Shown: positions 1 through 11,391, counted from the stretch's first letter. The stretch is 64,000 bases of DNA from Anniella stebbinsi (GCA_029215795.1 JARDYH010000001.1:400619154-400683153), one strand, 5' to 3'. Program-made: numbers and translations. The notes: a model not told the origin generated them from the letters alone.

Positions 1-599
1 CTTTTGCTTTCAAAATGTTGTATCTGGTAGTGAGGCTCCAGGGGAAAAAAAGGGGGAAATCTGTTATTCAGATATGCACTTTGCTTTGAGCATCAGCTTG
101 AGTAATCATGAACAATAACCACCTGCAGACATCAGCAGTAACCCCCTGCCTCCCTTTATTGTAATGTCTATGAAGATAAAATTATAAGAGCGATGGAACT
201 GGTAACAAGCCACTCTCGAGAACCAATAAGCATGTTGGCAACACTACTTTTAATTATGTAGCCAATGCAAATTGATTTGTATGTGTTCTTTCTGTTTACT
301 TAAAATATGTGGGAGCATCCTGCTTTGCACCTGGGGGAGGGGGGTTCTCAGGAGATACAAAACCTGGGATTTGATTAATTCATTTTTATTATTTTTTGTA
401 GAGTCCTCGAGCTTCTGGGTTGGATGAAAGATGTTACAGTATGAAGGGATTAGTTCAGCCTTCATCTCTGCCAGGTATAAATTCTAAAATATTGAGGATT
501 AAAAAATAATAATCAAGAAACACTACCCCTCTGCATAGTCAAGTTCGGACGCTTTAAATGCTGAAAAACGGTTTTCATGGTATTTTTGTGCATGTATGC

Positions 600-600
600 A

Positions 601-646
<46 letters not shown>
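600..646. repeat. Compound microsatellite (AT)n-(GT)n
   Basis: About 13 AT units run directly into about 10 GT units. Confidence 0.95.
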
Positions 647-1860
647 AAACCCTGTATCGCCGCAGGGATAGTAGTCTGAGAAAACAAAATAAAAATTAGC
701 TTAATCGGTCTGATACCCAAAACCAGCACTGAAAACCAGCATTGAGTCCTGTTTTTTCAAATGTGGAAAAAAAACAAAAAAATGAGCAAAATCTGTCTGC
801 TATACAAATTGGCTAAGATGAGGGGGGGGGGGAGGGGAAGATGTTCTGTTTTAAAAGATCATTTAGCATTTCTTTATGTTTCAGGTTGAAAACACATGAT
901 GTCAGATAAGGCGCTGCTTTGGCATGGTGGAAATAAACCGTCACTGAATCATAGAGTAATAAGAGCAAGTAAACATATTATTTTGCTATTAAAGCTTGAA
1001 CTTTGAAGTTTTTCAAAGTTTCAACATTTTCTGCATGTCTACCCTGCTCAAGCTTCAGTTTAAAAGCAATGAGAAAAAGACAGTCTGGAAGATCTCTATC
1101 ACATTCTTATATAGATAGTTCCAATACAATGGCAGAATAATGATCTGAGTTTCTTATTCATTCATTACCTTCCCCACTCTGTGCACTCCCATATGCTCTG
1201 TTCAACATATGTGATACTGCTTTAGTCTCCTCATCTAATGGGAGTTGTCGGACAGGTGCAAGGGCTTGGTTTTGGCACTGACTTTCTCAAATACCCTCCT
1301 GACTAACGCTTAAGGGTGCAGCTAGTAGGAAGCCCTGTTCTGGCCAGTCCAGAGGACTTATAATGACTGCAGATCACAGGGTCTTATGTCACAAATCCCT
1401 ATCCTGTCCCTGGAAGAGTGCTTTGGACCTAAGCACCCACAATTTGGAGCTGCATACTAGGCTACTAGCTTCAGAATGGAACACATGGTTCCTGGCTCAA
1501 GCTCTTGATCCCTTCTGTCCTGTGACATGTGATACCACAATACACCAGGGTCACAAAGCCCAAGGAACATGTTGTATTATGTAAATTGATTATGGAGTGG
1601 ATAAGAACATTTAAGGTGCTTAGACCACATAAAGGACTGAGAGAACTGAATATAACCTGTATTATTCTGCAGATTCTACAAGGTATGTCATGCAATCTGA
1701 GACCAATTTTGGCTCTGAAGGCATATAAATCCATGAATGCCTGTTCACATGGAGAGGAAGCTCTCAGCAACAACAACTTTCAAACCCATAAGCATTTTTA
1801 AAATTGCTTTCCTCAGTCTGTTCCAGATAGCAAAAGAAGATGTAATTTCCAAGGTCCTAT

Positions 1861-2055
1861 TTAAAGAATAAAAAATTCTGTACCAGTACATGAACAATAA
1901 CTTGCTTTGGGGCTTACAGGTGTAGGAATATTGCCCAGTTCCACTCTCTTGTGGTAAGGTGGTGTAAGAGAGTCATAAAAGAGTTTTAAAAACTTGTTTT
2001 GGACTACTGCTAGGGCCTGCACTTTCCCATAAGCCCACAGTTTTGCACAGTACAA
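1861..2055 (-). pseudogene. LINE reverse-transcriptase remnant
   Basis: Read on the minus strand, the stretch contains LWAYGKVQALAVVQNKFLK, which resembles the C-terminal region of non-LTR retrotransposon polymerases (the typical pattern is LWG-G-..-LE-VQNKFLR). It has a methionine by chance only, ends after 64 codons, and is clearly a decayed fragment. The clade (CR1, L2 or other) is not assigned. Confidence 0.45.
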
Positions 2056-2429
2056 GACAATGGCTTTAGCTTTATACTGGAATAACTAGGTTTCCCCCTT
2101 GAGATCTCATTAATCGCAGGATTGCCTGCATAGCTTGCAATGCCCATAATTTAGTAGAGTGCTGATGATTGTTCCATCTGGCATTAGCTTTTTTTTTTTA
2201 AAAAAAAATCCTATTACAAGTAGTGAATGGTCATAATTGTTCTAAATGGTGGACATTTGCTAACTCAATGTAAAAGGGGTCGATCTGGAAATATCTACAT
2301 TTTGAACTTTGGGAAATTGATCAGGTAGAATACACATTGAAGTGATTCGACAAATGAGTCGAGCTAATTCTGTTTAGAAGTAAAAGGACATCATTCGTGT
2401 AGAGCTAGGCGGATATATGGAAATTCAAG

Positions 2430-2596
2430 ATTTTAGGGGACAGAATTCTGTACATGCCAATGTACACCAGTTGTTGGGGAACATGGGTGGGAGGATGCTG
2501 TTGCACTCATGTCCTGTTTGTTGGTTTCCCACAGGAACGTGTTGGCCGCTGTGTGAACAGAATGCTGGACTAGATAGCTGTTCTTATGTTCTTATA
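2430..2596 (+). repeat. CR1/L3-like LINE 3'-end fragment
   Basis: The fragment contains ACCAGTTGTTGGGGAACATG ... GAATGCTGGACTAGATAG and ends TTCTTATGTTCTTA. This is the 3' terminus of a LINE family very abundant in squamates. Other copies are listed at 18308, 19332, 26385, 27122, 35266, 47583 and 61108. Confidence 0.7.
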
Positions 2597-2869
2597 TTTA
2601 CTTAGAATAAGTCCCTGAGGCTTACTCCAAGATACATGGGCAGGATGTCCGTCCAAGGGCCTTCTGTAGGTTCCCCCACCTTCAGAGGCAAGCTGGATGG
2701 TGTTATCAGTGAAAGGACCTCCTCATTTGTGCCATTCTGTTTTTGGAATTTGCTCACAGGGTAGCTCATTTGGCATCAGGTCTGATATATTTCTGGTGCC
2801 AGAAGTAAAAGTCCTTTTTATCAGTCCAGGTTTTTTACACTCTCTTTTTTAATGTTATCATTTTATCTG

Positions 2870-3025
2870 TTTATAAGATTTTCCAGCTGTGACTGTTTTA
2901 TGCTGTTTGTATATGAATTGATTGTTATATTTTATTCTTTTATTTTTAAATGTTTTGTTTGATGCTCTGGGAAGTAGCCATCCATAGAAGAGTAGGATAT
3001 AAATCCCCTCAATAAATTATTTCAG
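2870..3025 (+). repeat. Old L2-type LINE 3' tail
   Basis: A T-rich 3'UTR-like stretch leads to a degenerate box (GCTCTGGGAAG ... AGGATATAAAT) and an AATAAATTA tail, as in the better preserved copies. Confidence 0.45.
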
Positions 3026-3809
3026 CTTTAGCCCACCCTATTCCCAACTTTTGGAAACATAATGAGAAAGCTTAATTTCAAAGGTGTTTGTACAAAAGAA
3101 TGTCCTGGTGGATTGTAGCTCTGTGAGCGTCGTCCTAATGATGAAACTGGAAAATCAATGTTTAGAGACCCCTCTCTCCTTTTTTTTTAAAAAAAGGGAA
3201 AGATTAGCTAGCCTTCTGAGATGATGCATAGTTCACTTTATTGAATGAGATTCTTTCGGTTTTATTCATCCTTATCTTATCTCTTCAGAACAGCATGGAG
3301 AATCCTCACTCTACCTGCCCTCTTTACACCAGAAAGCATACTGAATTTTTTTTACACAACTACTTTTTTTCCTCTCTCTCTCTCTCCCTCTACATCAAAG
3401 CCTCTGGGATGACAGAGCTCGATTTGCCATGCAAGTGTGTATTCATCAGCTGTACAGCTATTTCCTTGGGGTCCGCTTGAGGATCCTTTCCATTATCTTT
3501 TGTGGCCACCCATCCCTGCTGCTTACCTCGTGGAATGAATATTAATGTCAAAATGCTGCCCCTGGGCTTGAATCTGTGCTCACTTGGGATCAGAGTAAAA
3601 TAAAAATTAATGGAACCACTATTTTTTCTGTGGCTTTTGATCAATTCATTTGTATATCTCTCAGAGGAGTGGAAATTTGACAACTGTGTAGGTAAGGAGG
3701 GTGGTTCTCCCCCCTTGTTCTTCTTCCATCTCTGTCAGGGCATTAAGTGAAGAGGGTGGTTAGTTGCCCAACAGCAACTGTATCTATCACACATCTTATG
3801 TTCAACATG

Positions 3810-4255
3810 GCATATTTATTATTAATTTATTTACTACATCTTTATACTGCCCATCAGCTGAAGCTCTCTGGGCAGTGCACGATTAAATATCATAAAAATA
3901 ACAATATAAATTTAAACATTAAAAAGTTTAAAAGGCAGTATAAAACGAGCTACATCAAAAACCAGGAAAAGCCTGTGTGAAAAGGCATGTCTTCAGGAGG
4001 CATTTAAAAGATGTAACTTTTTCTGCCTCCCGAACCACAAGAAGGGAGGGTTTTCCAGAGGTGGGTGCCGCTACAGAGAAGGCCCTGCCACCAAGGTTCT
4101 TCATGGCAGCATTCCGTTCGTCTCAGAAGGGCCAGTAGGACCTCCTCTGAAGATTGTAGTTGGCGTCCAGGTATATATAAGGGAAGGCGGTCTGCTAGGT
4201 ATACTGGTCCCGAGTTGTTTAGGGCTTTGTAGGATAACAGCGTAAACTTGTTATT
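3810..4255 (-). repeat. L2-type LINE 3' fragment, minus strand
   Basis: The plus strand reads TTTATACTGCCCATCAGCTG (the reversed terminal box) after an ATT/TTA-rich tail. The minus-strand translation then gives a degraded C-terminus with a GLLCSGTHLWKTLPS-like motif, related to copies at 34563-35115 and 59390-59690. Confidence 0.75.
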
Positions 4256-4574
4256 TGTTACATTGCATTCAATAAAATGCCATACATTCTATCTGGTGTC
4301 TCTATGGTTCTGAGTAAAAAGATAAACATCCAACCACTATGGAACAGAATTCTACTGTCATTTGTTGTCCAGCACCATTGAGTTCATGGCCTGGGTTGCA
4401 GATAATATCTCTGTTCATTGCATTTGTGTGTGGCAAGCCACAACAAACCAATAAAAACTCCCCTGAAGTTAAAACTGCACACCCTCATTCTAGCTTGACT
4501 ACAACTTTGAAGATCTGTTGAGTCATGGTCAGGTGATTCACAGCCAACTATTAATTGGTCCCTTACCCTCATAA

Positions 4575-5030
4575 AACTTCAGTTCCTGCCACACCTCTTT
4601 AGTCTAGGCAACAGTTTCCAAGACTGGTTGCTGTCCAGCTGTCTGAAAGCTGCACCACGATACAACTGCACTTCTACAGCCCAGCTACCTACAACAATGA
4701 ACTCCCCGCACCCATTGTTTGGTATCTCATAGGTCTGCTCACAAAAGATCTCCCTCATGAAGCCTCCTCCTCCCTCAACTGTTACCTTAAGCAGCCATTC
4801 CAGCAGGCTGTACTGAGAAAGATGAAAGGGCAAAAAGGGCCATTCTGCCAGCCTTGTTGGAAAATATATATATATTCCCCTCTTCCTTCCCCATTCCATT
4901 TTCCTTGTCTGTCGTGTCTTTTTAGATGGCAAGTTTTTAGACAGGGACTGCCTTGTTTAACTGATTATATGTAAGCCATTCTGGGGACCTTTTTGGCTGA
5001 GGAGAGCCATACAAACACTTCAAATATATA
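4575..5030 (+). repeat. Dispersed LINE-derived repeat (paralogue of 41640-42270)
   Basis: Shares CTCCCTCAACTGT, a GGGCCATTC block, TCTTTTTAGAT and a GTCTTGTTTAA-like end with 41640-42270, where the same sequence is split by a 352-bp insertion. The end (CATTCTGGGGACC ... ATACAAACACTTCAAATATA) resembles an L2-type 3' tail. No coding capacity is left. Confidence 0.6.
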
Positions 5031-5049
5031 CAGAACCTGACAACTGGTA

Positions 5050-5178
5050 GGTCAGACTTCCCCAATGTGGTTCCCCTCCAGATGTTTTGGACTACAAGTC
5101 CCATCAGCCCCCGCTGGCATGGCCAACTGTCACGAGATTGGGGAAGTTCACATCTGGAGGGCATCAGGTTAGGTAAAT
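5050..5178. mobile_element. Palindromic MITE-like repeat
   Basis: The arms are TCCAGATGTTTTGGACTACA and its approximate inverse TCACATCTGGAGGGCATC, around a CATCAGCCCC...GCTGGCATGGCCA core. Two more copies lie at 17461-17592 and 53772-53908. I recognise the pattern as a short palindromic element widespread in squamates. Confidence 0.7.
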
Positions 5179-5534
5179 CTGCCATAGGTCCTTCTGCAGA
5201 TGAAGTCTCAAGCCTGCAAAGATCTTTTGGTGACTCTGTAATTAGGGAGCTGTTCATGGTGCTGGAACTAGAGACATTCGGCGTTCAGCTTTTCATAGCC
5301 AACACACTGAGGTTTGGCATTCAAAAGAATTGTCCACCGTGCTCTGTGGTGCTCTGGTTTCTTTCCTTTGGCCACCTCTACCCTAGAACTTCCCTGGACT
5401 TGCTTACATTCCTTCCTTGCTGTTTTGTGGCTGTTAGATTTCTAGCTACGAATCCAGCTCCAAATCTATGTCATTCTACTGGTAGGTAAATATATACCCA
5501 ACCTTGACCAATCCTGCCCCTGCACCAATTACAA

Positions 5535-6133
5535 ATAATTGATTTTTAAAAATTTATTATTTATTTATTTTATTTATTGCATTTTTATACCGCCCAATAG
5601 CTGAAGCTCCCTGGGCGGTTCACAAAAATTAAAACCATAACAATTATTCAAAATATAAAACAACAACCGTATAAAAACATAGTATATAAGAACACAAACA
5701 GGATAAAACCGAGCAGCAATACAGATTTAAAATACAAATTTAAAACAGCAAAGTTAAAAATTAGACTAATAAGCTGTTAATATACTGAGAAAATAAAAAG
5801 GGTCTTCACCTGGCATCTAAAAGAATATAATGTAGGTGCCAGGCGAATCTCTCTGGGGAGCTCATTCCACAACCAGGGTGCCACAGCAGAGAAGGCCCTC
5901 CTCCTGGTAGCCACCTGCCTCACTTCCTTTGGAAGGGGCTCACAGAGAAGGACCCCTGAAGATGATCTTAGGGTCCGAGCAGGCGTTTCTTCAGATAACC
6001 TGGCCCCAAGCCATTTAGCTATCAAGAATGGGCCCGCCATTGGTGAGCGGGTCATCTGATCTGATTTGAAGACTGAAGACTCGGTTGGTATTTTTTGTAT
6101 TTCATAAGATCTGAAGCAGGCCAGGGTGCTCAT
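5535..6133 (-). pseudogene. L2-type LINE ORF2 C-terminus and 3'UTR, truncated
   Basis: Minus-strand translation from 6133 to 5777 includes RRAFSAVAPWLWNELPREIR, the highly characteristic C-terminal motif of L2-clade ORF2 proteins, followed by LAPTLYSFR. Downstream on the minus strand is the 3'UTR with the CCGCCCAGGGAGCTTCAGCT box and an A/T-rich tail at about 5540-5580. Most of ORF2, including endonuclease and RT catalytic motifs, is missing. It is a 5'-truncated dead copy. Confidence 0.85.
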
Positions 6134-7189
6134 CTCACACTAGGAAAAGCAGGCTAAAGCTTTCCTCAGACATATTTAAATAACGAAGATAATACTGAAA
6201 ACAACCTGACCTCACTGTGAAATTTTCCCTGAAATACAATGTGAATAATTTAACACAGTTGTAGGCAAAAAAACACAAGCTTTCGTGGTCGTAGGACACA
6301 ACACTACTACAGATTTATCCGTTGTCAAATGTATGCTGGTCTTATGACCGTAATAAATATTTGATTGATTGACTGTCAAATGGATTTAACTCTCATGATT
6401 TTCACCTCAACTCATGAGAATGAGCTTGCAGGACTGCCATTTCAGGTTTCAGTAAACGGGTGCGGGGACAAGATTAAGTGAGATCAGTTCTTGTGTATAC
6501 TCAAGATTAAATTGCAACACACACACAGACATAAACAGTATATTATAAGGACATTTGCTGGGTTGACATTTTAATACCTCATAATATATGTAACAGTATT
6601 ATCAACAAGGTCACATGGAAGCCCCCCTCACTGTTTATAAAAAAAATAAAAATAAAAGGATTTATGCCTTCAGCATGCATAGCTAGCATACACAAGCTCA
6701 TTTAATGGTTATAACTATCAGGGAGTATGAGATATAAATTCTCCTGAGGAAGAATCACAGCTGGTCCAAAACATCTGGGAAGTCCTTCCCTAAATTGCTC
6801 CCATGCTTCTCTTTTGCACATATGGACATTTACTTATTTACACAGTCATGTTGAGGGTTTCCCACAGACCCTCCCCCGCCCCACACCAATATGAACTGAA
6901 GGGCACTGGTAGCTGCTCAGTGTGCCGAATTGGTGGGTCCACCCTAAACAATTTTCATCATGGAACAGCAAAATAGCAGAGGAGCAGGGGCAGCATGAAA
7001 AACATCCCTGTAGGTCATATTTTATTTTATTGGACAAGCCAAAGGCTATGACAAAACATGTATCACATTAAAAAAATACAATTAATTGGGAATAAAATGA
7101 ACAAAGAGAAATCTATATAAAACACAGTGTGGATCCTTGTCCTCAGGTTCCTCCAACATATCAATAGAGTTTGCTCTGATTTTCTTGGC

Positions 7190-7256
7190 TGGCAATGCAA
7201 ACATTGATACTCTATAGAGAGAGCTTCGGCTATGGGGCAGTATACAAATGTAAATG

Positions 7257-7290
<34 letters not shown>
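7190..7290 (+). repeat. L2-type 3' tail ending in (AAT)n
   Basis: The box GAGAGCTTCGGCTATGGGGC, AGTATACAAATG and then about ten TAA/AAT units. This is the terminal 3' structure seen in other L2 copies here. Confidence 0.75.
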
Positions 7291-7729
7291 GTAATGGTAG
7301 TTGCCACATCTAGGTTGGACAGCAAATAACAGATTGTTTCTACTTTCATGACTAGGACACCAGCCATAAATTTAACTCTAATGCCACTGAAAAATGGACA
7401 TTGCGAGAGGTAATGCACCAAATCCTCAATCTGTTGTGGGCATTTCGGATGCACCCACATCTATGTAGCTGCTCAGCACATAAAACCCAGAGGTGAGCCT
7501 ACTATTAAGTGGATTTGGGGCACCTCTGATGGAGGCCAATATGGAGACTCGTGGGACACCGGTCCATTGCTATGTTTTCCTGTCTAACCATCATGGAAGC
7601 CTTTCTCAAGAGCACCACAAAAAAGCAGAGGCTGGCCCTGCACCCTAAAACTTCTCCCTCTCTCTCCTGTGTGTTCACATTCCTTGTTTTATCTCCAACA
7701 TAAATCAACCAATAAATAGATTAAGCATG

Positions 7730-7808
7730 AGTTCAATGGGACGAATTCAGGCTGCACAGTTACCAGGGAGTAAGTCCCATGCGAGCTCAATGGGACTTAC
7801 TCCTTCCT
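7730..7808. repeat. Short interspersed squamate repeat (AAGTCCCATTGA family)
   Basis: Contains GGGAGTAAGTCCCAT and AATGGGACTTACTCC. The family recurs at 11392, 13332, 13558, 13680, 50368 and 60286 and is typically a fold-back of about 90 bp ending in GATTGCA. Confidence 0.6.
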
Positions 7809-7959
7809 AAGTGGGCAGCCTGGGTGGCCTTAGGCCTGGCCCAGCACACCTCACAGGGTGGCTGTGAGGATTTTTATTTCAGTATTATTATTATTATTAT
7901 TTTAGGAGAACCATGCCTTTTTTGACAGAAAGATTAATCACCATCATCTTCATCATCAT

Positions 7960-8300
7960 CCCACATTATGCTTCCCCTGGCTTGTCATTGATTATAACAT
8001 GATGCTATTGACTTTGACGGTTCTGTTTTCTTGTTTCTCTTTCTCCTTGTTTGTCGCGGCTGTTCTTGTTTAATAACTGATGTTCGACGGCGCTGGCCTA
8101 CTTTAGGCGTTTATTGGAAACATCCTCCATTTGCTTCGGTTTTCTCCTCAGCTACGAGCGATCTTTGTACCCGCCTCACGACACTGCTGTATTTGCGCGC
8201 GACCACCGTTCCCGTTCGTTGGTTTTTATTCTTTTGTCAACTGCTTCGGGATTGTTTCCAAAGGAGAAGCGGTATATAAACAAGGCTATTCAATAAGAAA
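7960..8300 (+). repeat. CpG-enriched LINE-like 3' segment
   Basis: About 340 bp contain many CpGs (GTCGCGGC, CGACGGCGC, GCGCGCGACC) and end in GAGAAGCGGTATATAAACAA, like other LINE 3' tails in the window. The high CpG could mean a young insertion or protection by the adjacent island. Confidence 0.4.
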
Positions 8301-8439
8301 CGAGAAACTTGAATGTTTTCACAGTAATTTATTCATTTATATTTAAAAAATACTTCAGCATGTAAAGCGTTTTTAGAGATTTTTTTGGTTAAAGCAAGCA
8401 TTATACAAGTTATAAATAATAACTGACTTTGTGGCCAGG

Positions 8440-8600
8440 CTTAAAAGTTTAAAATGTTTTAAATATCAGCTGTTTTATGTTTTTAAATTTTGTATATTGA
8501 CCTTTTAATGCTCCATCTTTTAATTTTTGTAAACCTCTCAGAGAGCTTCGGCTATGGGACGGTATAGAAACGTATAAATAATAATAATGTATAATGTATA
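8440..8600 (+). repeat. L2-type LINE 3' end next to CpG island
   Basis: T-rich 3'UTR followed by GAGAGCTTCGGCTATGGGAC, GGTATAGAAACG and an ATAATAATAAT tail. It sits immediately upstream of the CpG island. Confidence 0.8.
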
Positions 8601-8811
8601 ATAATTCTCCACAGGGGTGGCCTTTCCCCCAACACAAGCCCCCCCCCACACGTTCGCTCGTGCTCCCCTCCCCCCTCGTGGGCCCGTCACGCGCGCCAGG
8701 CCATCCTGAGGTAAAAAGTGAGGCGTGGGGGGGGGGGGGAGGAGGCCAGGCCGCCTCGCCTTTTTCCCGCCTAAACGCCCCCGACCGTCTTCCCTCCGCC
8801 GCCTCCCCCCC

Positions 8812-8847
<36 letters not shown>
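8812..8847. repeat. (CCG)12 trinucleotide repeat in CpG island
   Basis: There are twelve uninterrupted CCG units (GGC on the other strand), continuing into CCTCCT. The run lies just upstream of, or inside, the putative first exon. Confidence 0.95.
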
Positions 8848-8849
<2 letters not shown>

Positions 8850-9127
8850 TCCTCGTCGTCCGTCCTTGTACCTCCGCTGCTGGAGGCGGCACGTCTCCCG
8901 GCGTGCGAGGAGAAGGCGGAGCCCGGCTGGCGAGCGGGCAGACAGGCCGGCAGGCTCTGGCTTAGCGTAGCCGCCGCCATCCCCTCCGCTCCGTCGCCGT
9001 GGGCGTGAGGCGAGTGGGCCGGTTCTCCTTTCGCCGCTGCGGTGACTTCATGGGGACGGCGACGCCGAGAGGAGGACGGAGGCGAAGGTGGCGGCCGCCG
9101 CCGCCGCTGCAACAGCAGCAGCGAGAG
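8850..9127 (+). other. OTUD7A: Candidate 5'UTR exon 1 of OTUD7A (start unknown)
   Basis: Only the 3' end of this exon is supported, by the AG|GTGAGG donor at 9127/9128 in the heart of the CpG island. An ATG at 9050 stays open to the donor (26 codons, phase 0). If spliced directly to 50988 it would terminate at TAG 51000-51002, so it would be an upstream ORF and not part of the OTUD7A protein. The 5' boundary is a guess. Confidence 0.35.
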
Positions 9128-9689
9128 GTGAGGCGCTTCCTCCCCCTCCATGACGAGGCGCGACGGCGGGGGCGCCCCGCACCTGCCCTCCTCCTGCGCG
9201 GAGGCAGGTGACTGGGCGGCGGCGGCGGCGTGCCTCCCTTTCCCTTCCCCGCCGGTCCGAGCCCTCCTTCGCCACACCCCGCTCTGCCCTTCCCCGACAA
9301 GCCCAGGGAGAAGCAGCTGCAGCCGCCTTTCAGGTCTTCTCTCCCCCCCCCCCCCCCATCCAGGGCTCGAATTACGGGGTGGGAGGGCGGCAGGGACCCC
9401 TTTTGTGAGGGCCCCTTGTAGAAGGGGGGTTGCTGGGGAGAAGCATGACCTGGCTACAACGGGGAGGGGGGTTAGCGGGTGGGGATTGTGGCTTTCATTA
9501 AGACCCCCCCCCTCAGCCTTTCCCCTCATAATTCGAGCATTGCCCCCGTCTCTCTCTTTTTTATAATTATTATTTATTTAAAGAGAGGCAGACCAGACAG
9601 AGCGAGCCTGGCTGGCTTGTGAAGGGAAGAGTCTGCATTGCAGAATCTCTCTCTCTTTCTCTCTCGCTTTCCCCCCACCCTACACCTTC

Positions 9690-9745
9690 CTTCTCCCCCC
9701 CCCCCCACTTCTCCCCCCCCCACTTCTCCCCCCCCCCCTCATTTC
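9690..9745. repeat. C-run tandem array (CACTTCTC + poly-C)
   Basis: CACTTCTCCCCCCCC repeats about three times, with C runs of 9-12. The minus strand is therefore G-run rich (G-quadruplex potential). It ends 28 bp before the candidate ATG at 9773. Confidence 0.85.
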
Positions 9746-9772
9746 TGCTCTGAAATTCCTCCCCGAACCGGG

Positions 9773-9801
9773 ATGGCGGAGGCTTACTTTGCTGGGAGCA
9801 G
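9773..9801 (+). other. OTUD7A: Candidate alternative coding first exon (nine codons plus two bases)
   Basis: ATG at 9773 has strong initiation context (G at -3, G at +4) and reads MAEAYFAGS before a consensus donor CAG|GTAAGG at 9801/9802. The exon would leave two bases of a codon. Joining directly to 50988 gives AG|A TGG ATG TCT, in frame with the OTUD7A start, so the reading frame would continue as [18 protein letters not shown] do not know of this extension in other species. It may be fortuitous, or an intermediate 5'UTR exon may intervene. Confidence 0.3.
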
Positions 9802-10964
9802 GTAAGGAAAAGGATCCAGAGTCTGCTAAACCTTGGTTGGGGTTTTACAGGAAGGTCAGCACAGATGTGTCTGTATGTATGAAAGAGAAATATCGAGGTT
9901 TTAGATAAATATGTAGTGCTCTGGATCGATGGGCTAATGTCTCTCCGGCATTGGAGAACCCCCCCCATCGCAGGGGAAATGCAAAAGAAGACCTTGCCAA
10001 AAAGGGGGGGGGAGGATGCTTGGCCGTTCTCCAGATAGTTGCATGCACATCGGTCGTGTGTGTACATGCACACACATGTGTGCTTATAGATATGTGCATT
10101 CATGTGCATTCATGTGCATCAATGTATAGGTTAATACAAAAATAAAATAAATAGTGCTCTCCTCACTTTTTCCTCCTTCCACCTTCCCCCAACAAGAAGC
10201 GCATGAGCAATGATGCGAGTGAATGAGCATACTTAGGAGTTTGAGCTGGAAGCATAGTGCAAATAAGCATATAAAGCATGATGCAGCAGCCGAGGGAGAA
10301 GCTGTGTTTTGGGGCGGGGGGGAGCATGATATTAATTTCTCTGGAAGTGTGACTTGATAACTGCAGGGATGTGACAGCTCGCAGTGTTTCTGGAGGCTGG
10401 ATTGGTAGGCCAGTCTTGTAGCATCCCACCACATCCTCAAGTGAGACAAGAGGAACGGGTTGGGCTTTGCACACTTTGACCGTCACTGGCAATGAGGTAA
10501 CAGAGGTGAGAAAATGTAGTGTCTTGAGTGACCCTTGGCCAGTTCCAATGATGTCATAGTGTAACAAACTCCCTTCATTAGCCTCTCCTCTGTTTCTCTC
10601 ACCTCCTGACCCACAGCAGTGCAGTAATTTATAAGGAATGACCCGTGGCAAGCAATTAAATACAACAACAACAACAAATACTTTATTGCTGAGTCCGAGG
10701 ACCATTGCAAGTAAAAAGAAACAGTATCCATCATTAAAACTATAAAAGGTTTACAAACGGCACATTTTAGCATCAATACTCAGTCTAGAATCAACCATGT
10801 AGTATAAGTATAATATTTGTTAAATGGTATGTGTGTGAAGTCCCTATCAAGAACCCAGATGAGAAGAGTCCCAGTCCTTCTGTTAACCTGTTTTAAGATA
10901 GGCATTTGTGCAATGTCAAAGGATTTTAAAAACAAACAAACCTGTGTAAGATTACTTTAAATGA

Positions 10965-11110
10965 CAGCTTTTGTGGGCCACTGGATAGAGTTATTTGGCT
11001 CAGTTCTGGGAGATGTGGGTCAGATCCTGCCTCAGTCATGAACTCATTGGGTGTCATTGTGTCTCTCAGCCTCATTTCCCTGTCTGTGAAATTCATGTAT
11101 TAAGAAGATG
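10965..11110 (+). repeat. MIR-like tRNA-derived SINE remnant
   Basis: Contains GTGGGTCAGATCCTGCCTCA, then TCTCAGCCTCATTTCCCTGT and CTGTGAAATTCATG. This follows the MIR order (B-box-like segment, then the CTCAGTTTCC-like core). Confidence 0.6.
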
Positions 11111-11391
11111 TGTAAGATAAAGACAGATAAATCATATTATTCTGAGCATAAAAATGTAGCAGACTTTAGGTAAGGGGAAAGCCTGCTTGCTGTTCTATGT
11201 CATTTATTGTTTTGATTAGATTGTTCCTTTATTTTTATTTTTACTAATGAAATCAACATTTGTCCACCAGATGTATGTGTAATGGAAAAACGTACATCCC
11301 TGAGTGTACCATATGCATTGAAGAGAATTTCATTAATTGCTCTGTTGTCTTGTGCTTTATTATAGTACAGTCTACTTGTATAGTGCACAGT

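Larger units (their letters stand above)
1..8600. other. Upstream region without recognised gene
   Basis: There are no exons, RNA genes or convincing long reading frames. The region is filled with LINE fragments and short repeats listed separately. From memory of mammalian synteny it would be the CHRNA7-OTUD7A intergenic interval, but no neighbouring exon is visible. Confidence 0.5.
8630..9480 (+). promoter_or_regulatory. CpG island, candidate OTUD7A promoter and 5' exon region
   Basis: About 850 bp is strongly GC-rich with dense CpG, in sharp contrast to the AT-rich surroundings. It contains a (CCG)12 run, GC-box-like CCGCCC/GGGCGG motifs (for example near 9214), and no TATA box. Donor-like sites occur at 9127/9128 (GAGAG|GTGAGG) and 9207/9208 (GGCAG|GTGACT). 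It is the only island upstream of the OTUD7A coding exons, so the natural reading is a housekeeping/neuronal-type TATA-less promoter driving the + strand. Divergent transcription on the minus strand cannot be excluded. Long open frames here on both strands (for example 252 codons at 8771-9529 minus) come from the GC bias and repeats and are not called as genes. Confidence 0.75.

Noticed and set aside
523..729. 68-codon minus-strand frame with His-Thr and Ile-Tyr repeats
   Set aside because: It is the translated AT/GT microsatellite.
8771..9529. 252-codon minus-strand open frame and several other frames in the CpG island
   Set aside because: They consist of poly-Ala/Arg/Gly/Pro tracts from the CCG repeat and poly-C runs. 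Stops are rare because of GC bias; no domain or splice structure supports them.
9570..10109. 179-codon minus-strand frame
   Set aside because: Translation runs through the poly-C array and TG/CA-rich sequence; low complexity with no homology.
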